Positions 5,987-7,738 of a stretch of DNA of 7,738 bases are shown here, in pieces. The position numbers and the translations under genes are program-made. The stretch's first letter is position 1. Each line of letters opens with the position of its first letter. The notes beneath the pieces are model-generated. The model had not been told where the DNA came from. It made no database searches and saw nothing but the letters and a program-made list of their open reading frames with translations. Origin of the DNA: Planctomycetaceae bacterium (GTDB taxonomy: Bacteria > Planctomycetota > Planctomycetia > Pirellulales > Lacipirellulaceae); contig PATG01000002.1 of the NCBI GenBank assembly GCA_002713555.1, forward strand, positions 1-7,738, written 5' to 3'.

Positions 5987-6740
5987 TCGCCCATGGCATT
6001 CCGGTATTTGCCAAACCGATACCTTCTCCGCCCGTGGAAATTCCAATCAGTCCGACTTCAATGGACGGATCAAACAAGGAAAGGCCATACTGCATTTTTT
6101 CTTGCAATGAACCAGGATGAATTGCAACGCGATGACAGAGCATCTTGAGCGTGATTTCCTCACCAATCCCTGTGGCGGCCAGTGCCACATTCTCGTCAAC
6201 CCAAAGACCGGGCCCCCAAAGAGGTGTGTCTCCAACTCGTCCACGGGGGCGTCCGGTACAACCTCCTGTTGAAGATGCAACGACCATCAAACCTGATTGA
6301 TCGATTGCAACACAGCCGACTGTATCATTTCCGGAAGGTGAATCGCTACCATTGACTTTGGCTTTTGGAAAACCTTTCTCGTCCGCCCATGCACGAGCGC
6401 CTTGGCCCACCAAAATGTGAATTGGTTCATCGAGTAGCCCTGCTGCAACGTGTATCGGATTCGGCGTATCTTCAATTGCCATAATGGCTCCAAGACGCCC
6501 ATCAGATGATGCGATAGCTGCATCCAATTGCACCGAGCCATCGGCTCGCTTTCGTCCACCCGTTCCTGCGTTGAGTACAGGGTCATCCTCCATCACTTGA
6601 ACTGCGGCGAGAGCCGCCTCGATTGCAGTCCCACCAGCACACAGGATTGCCCATCCCGCATCAGCGGCTCGATCCACGCCCGGTTGATCTTTTGCTGTGT
6701 GTCCTGCCCCACCATGACAAACAAGCATGGGCCCAGACAT
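5967..6740 (-). CDS. Isoaspartyl peptidase / L-asparaginase (Ntn-hydrolase, Asparaginase_2 family)
   Basis: This 257-residue N-terminal-nucleophile hydrolase would hydrolyse isoaspartyl (beta-aspartyl) dipeptides and, usually more weakly, L-asparagine. It is made as a precursor that cuts itself before the nucleophile: here GNDTVG gives T140 as the new N-terminus, an alpha part of 139 residues and a beta part of 118. Other family marks are HGGAG (9-13), NAGTGG (57-62), the substrate-binding STGG-x-TGRPRGRVGDTP (157-173) and TGIGEE (190-195). There is no signal peptide, so it acts in the cytoplasm. It is shorter than the E. coli enzyme (about 320 residues) but no motif is missing. The start is ATG 6740 with a GAGGG site 6 bases upstream. 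It lies 17 bases downstream of lonB, so the two are very likely one operon. Its final 20 bases overlap UPF0147 on the other strand. A distinction between isoaspartyl peptidase and asparaginase as the main activity cannot be made from sequence alone. Confidence 0.92.
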   Translation of the reverse strand: MSGPMLVCHGGAGHTAKDQPGVDRAADAGWAILCAGGTAIEAALAAVQVMEDDPVLNAGTGGRKRADGSVQLDAAIASSDGRLGAIMAIEDTPNPIHVAAGLLDEPIHILVGQGARAWADEKGFPKAKVNGSDSPSGNDTVGCVAIDQSGLMVVASSTGGCTGRPRGRVGDTPLWGPGLWVDENVALAATGIGEEITLKMLCHRVAIHPGSLQEKMQYGLSLFDPSIEVGLIGISTGGEGIGLANTGMPWAIRSANP

Positions 6741-6746
6741 GTGAAT

Positions 6747-6751
6747 CCCTC
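6747..6751 (-). promoter_or_regulatory. Ribosome-binding site of the isoaspartyl peptidase gene
   Basis: GAGGG on the minus strand lies 6 bases before the ATG at 6740, within the 17-base gap after the lonB stop codon. It supports independent re-initiation on a shared transcript. Confidence 0.55.
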
Positions 6752-6757
6752 AAGTGA

Positions 6758-7738
6758 TTACGCTGGGCGGCCACTTGGGTTCGGTGTCAAGCGATCAATA
6801 ACGGCACCTAGGCGCTCGACCAAGGAACTCTTGTTCTCGTTAGAGACCAATGCATTCTCCATCACTTCGTCTAAAGTATCGACTGCAATCACCTCAATTT
6901 GGTCTTTGTACAAATCGTCGATGAGAACATCCTTCATGTTGGCCCGTGGGATAATGACTCGATTGATTCCACTCTTTGCGGCAGCCTCAATCTTCGCCGT
7001 AACACCACCAATTGGGAGAACTTCACCACGGACAGAAAGAGAACCAGTCATCGCCAAGTTTTGGTCAATTGGGATGTCTTCAAAGGCCGAAATAATGGCC
7101 GTTGCAATGGTGATGCTAGCACTATCTCCATCAACCCCATGAGTGTCAACGAATTGAATGTGAATATCATAATCGGAGACATCCTTACCAGTCAACTTCT
7201 TGATGACCGCACTGACGTTGGTCACGCTTTCTTTGGCTAAATCGGACAAACCTCCTGTCGCAAACACACTACCTGCTTTGGATTGAGTTGGCGTGACCAG
7301 AGCCTCCACAGGGAGCATGATACCACTGAAGTCAGACATGCCGGAGTCTGCACCTAGTACAGCCAGCCCGTTAACGCGCCCTACACGCTCTCCACTATTG
7401 ACCAACATCGAGTAATCGAGACGACGTTCAATCATTCGATCTGCAACCTGCTGTTCCAATGGGCGTGCAATTCTACGTGCCCCAAGAACATGCTTGCTAC
7501 TGACAACTTGTGCATTTTCTTCGCAAGCAAGGTCTCCGGCAATACGAACCAAACCACCTAATTCACGTAGGCGCAAGGTCAACTTACCTCGACGACCAGC
7601 CCTACGCTGGGCCTCACGAAGGATGATTTGAACCGCTGAGCGATCAAAATGAGGTATGGGGTTGCCTGTCTTCTTGTTTTGCTCGTTACGCACCTCTTGT
7701 GCGATGAAACGAATGAGGCGACGGCGATTACGAGCTGT
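6758..7738 (-). CDS. lonB: Archaeal Lon protease (LonB), C-terminal half, partial
   Basis: The gene runs off the right edge, so the start is not seen; 326 C-terminal residues are visible of an expected 600-700. The frame is open to base 7738, and a GTG at 7693 is an internal codon, not the start. The first 85 or so residues are the end of the AAA+ module, with the LonB-typical helices RRRLIRFIAQEV and LTLRLRELGGLVRIAGD. The rest is the Lon (S16) protease domain. The catalytic Ser lies in VDGDSASI (visible residue 206; codon 7121-7123) and the catalytic Lys in GGVTAKIEAAAKSG (visible residue 249; codon 6992-6994). LonB is an ATP-driven, usually membrane-anchored protease that degrades damaged and regulatory proteins; the Walker motifs and membrane segments would lie outside the window. 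A short polar tail follows the domain. The isoaspartyl peptidase gene starts 17 bases after the stop codon. The identity is very sure. Confidence 0.95.
   Translation of the reverse strand, partial: TARNRRRLIRFIAQEVRNEQNKKTGNPIPHFDRSAVQIILREAQRRAGRRGKLTLRLRELGGLVRIAGDLACEENAQVVSSKHVLGARRIARPLEQQVADRMIERRLDYSMLVNSGERVGRVNGLAVLGADSGMSDFSGIMLPVEALVTPTQSKAGSVFATGGLSDLAKESVTNVSAVIKKLTGKDVSDYDIHIQFVDTHGVDGDSASITIATAIISAFEDIPIDQNLAMTGSLSVRGEVLPIGGVTAKIEAAAKSGINRVIIPRANMKDVLIDDLYKDQIEVIAVDTLDEVMENALVSNENKSSLVERLGAVIDRLTPNPSGRPA

Noticed and set aside
6528..7240. Plus-strand open frames of 204 and 113 codons opposite lonB and the isoaspartyl peptidase.
   Set aside because: Both are antisense to strongly conserved genes and have low-complexity Ser/Arg/Thr-rich translations typical of shadow frames.
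7691..7693. GTG 7693 as the start of a short 311-residue Lon-like protein.
   Set aside because: The reading frame continues upstream to the window edge with LonB-typical residues (RRRLIRFIAQEV), so the GTG is internal.

Overview
The window looks like a piece of an archaeal, most likely euryarchaeal, chromosome. The archaeal marks are an archaeal-type Lon protease (LonB), an UPF0147 protein, an A24 peptidase of the preflagellin/prepilin type, a run of KaiC/RecA-like proteins, and GGTG/GAGGTGA ribosome-binding sites that match an archaeal 16S tail. Moderate GC and compact gene packing would suit a marine Thermoplasmatota lineage such as Poseidoniales (Marine Group II), but that placement is an inference without any search.

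Layout: (1) 1-2202, plus strand: three tightly packed genes for KaiC/RecA-fold proteins. The first has an intact P-loop. The second and third keep a Walker B-like strand but have lost the Walker A lysine. (2) 2203-2293: a short gap with adjacent inverted repeats, including a perfect 9-bp stem, between convergent genes. (3) 2294-4492, minus strand: one large AT-rich gene for a single-chain restriction-modification-like protein, with an N-terminal helix-turn-helix, a central N6-adenine methyltransferase with a TaqI/Eco57I-like specificity region, and a C-terminal candidate PD-(D/E)XK nuclease. Its composition and isolation suggest horizontal acquisition. (4) 4618-5628, minus: an integral-membrane A24 aspartic peptidase. 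(5) 5711-5986, plus: UPF0147, divergent from the peptidase. (6) 5967-7738, minus: an operon of lonB (5' end outside the window) followed by an isoaspartyl peptidase/L-asparaginase, whose end overlaps the end of UPF0147 by 20 bp.

How the parts may work together: LonB cuts damaged proteins to peptides, and the isoaspartyl peptidase can remove the isoaspartyl dipeptides that ordinary peptidases leave, so that pair forms a plausible protein-quality module. The KaiC-like trio resembles FlaH-type regulators of archaella and type IV pili. With an A24 prepilin-type peptidase about 2.4 kb away, once the methyltransferase gene is discounted, a surface-filament or signalling role is possible but unproven. 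The two most interesting items are the one-active-plus-two-degenerate ATPase set and the unusual domain order of the methyltransferase-nuclease. No tRNA, rRNA, CRISPR array, insertion sequence or att site was seen.
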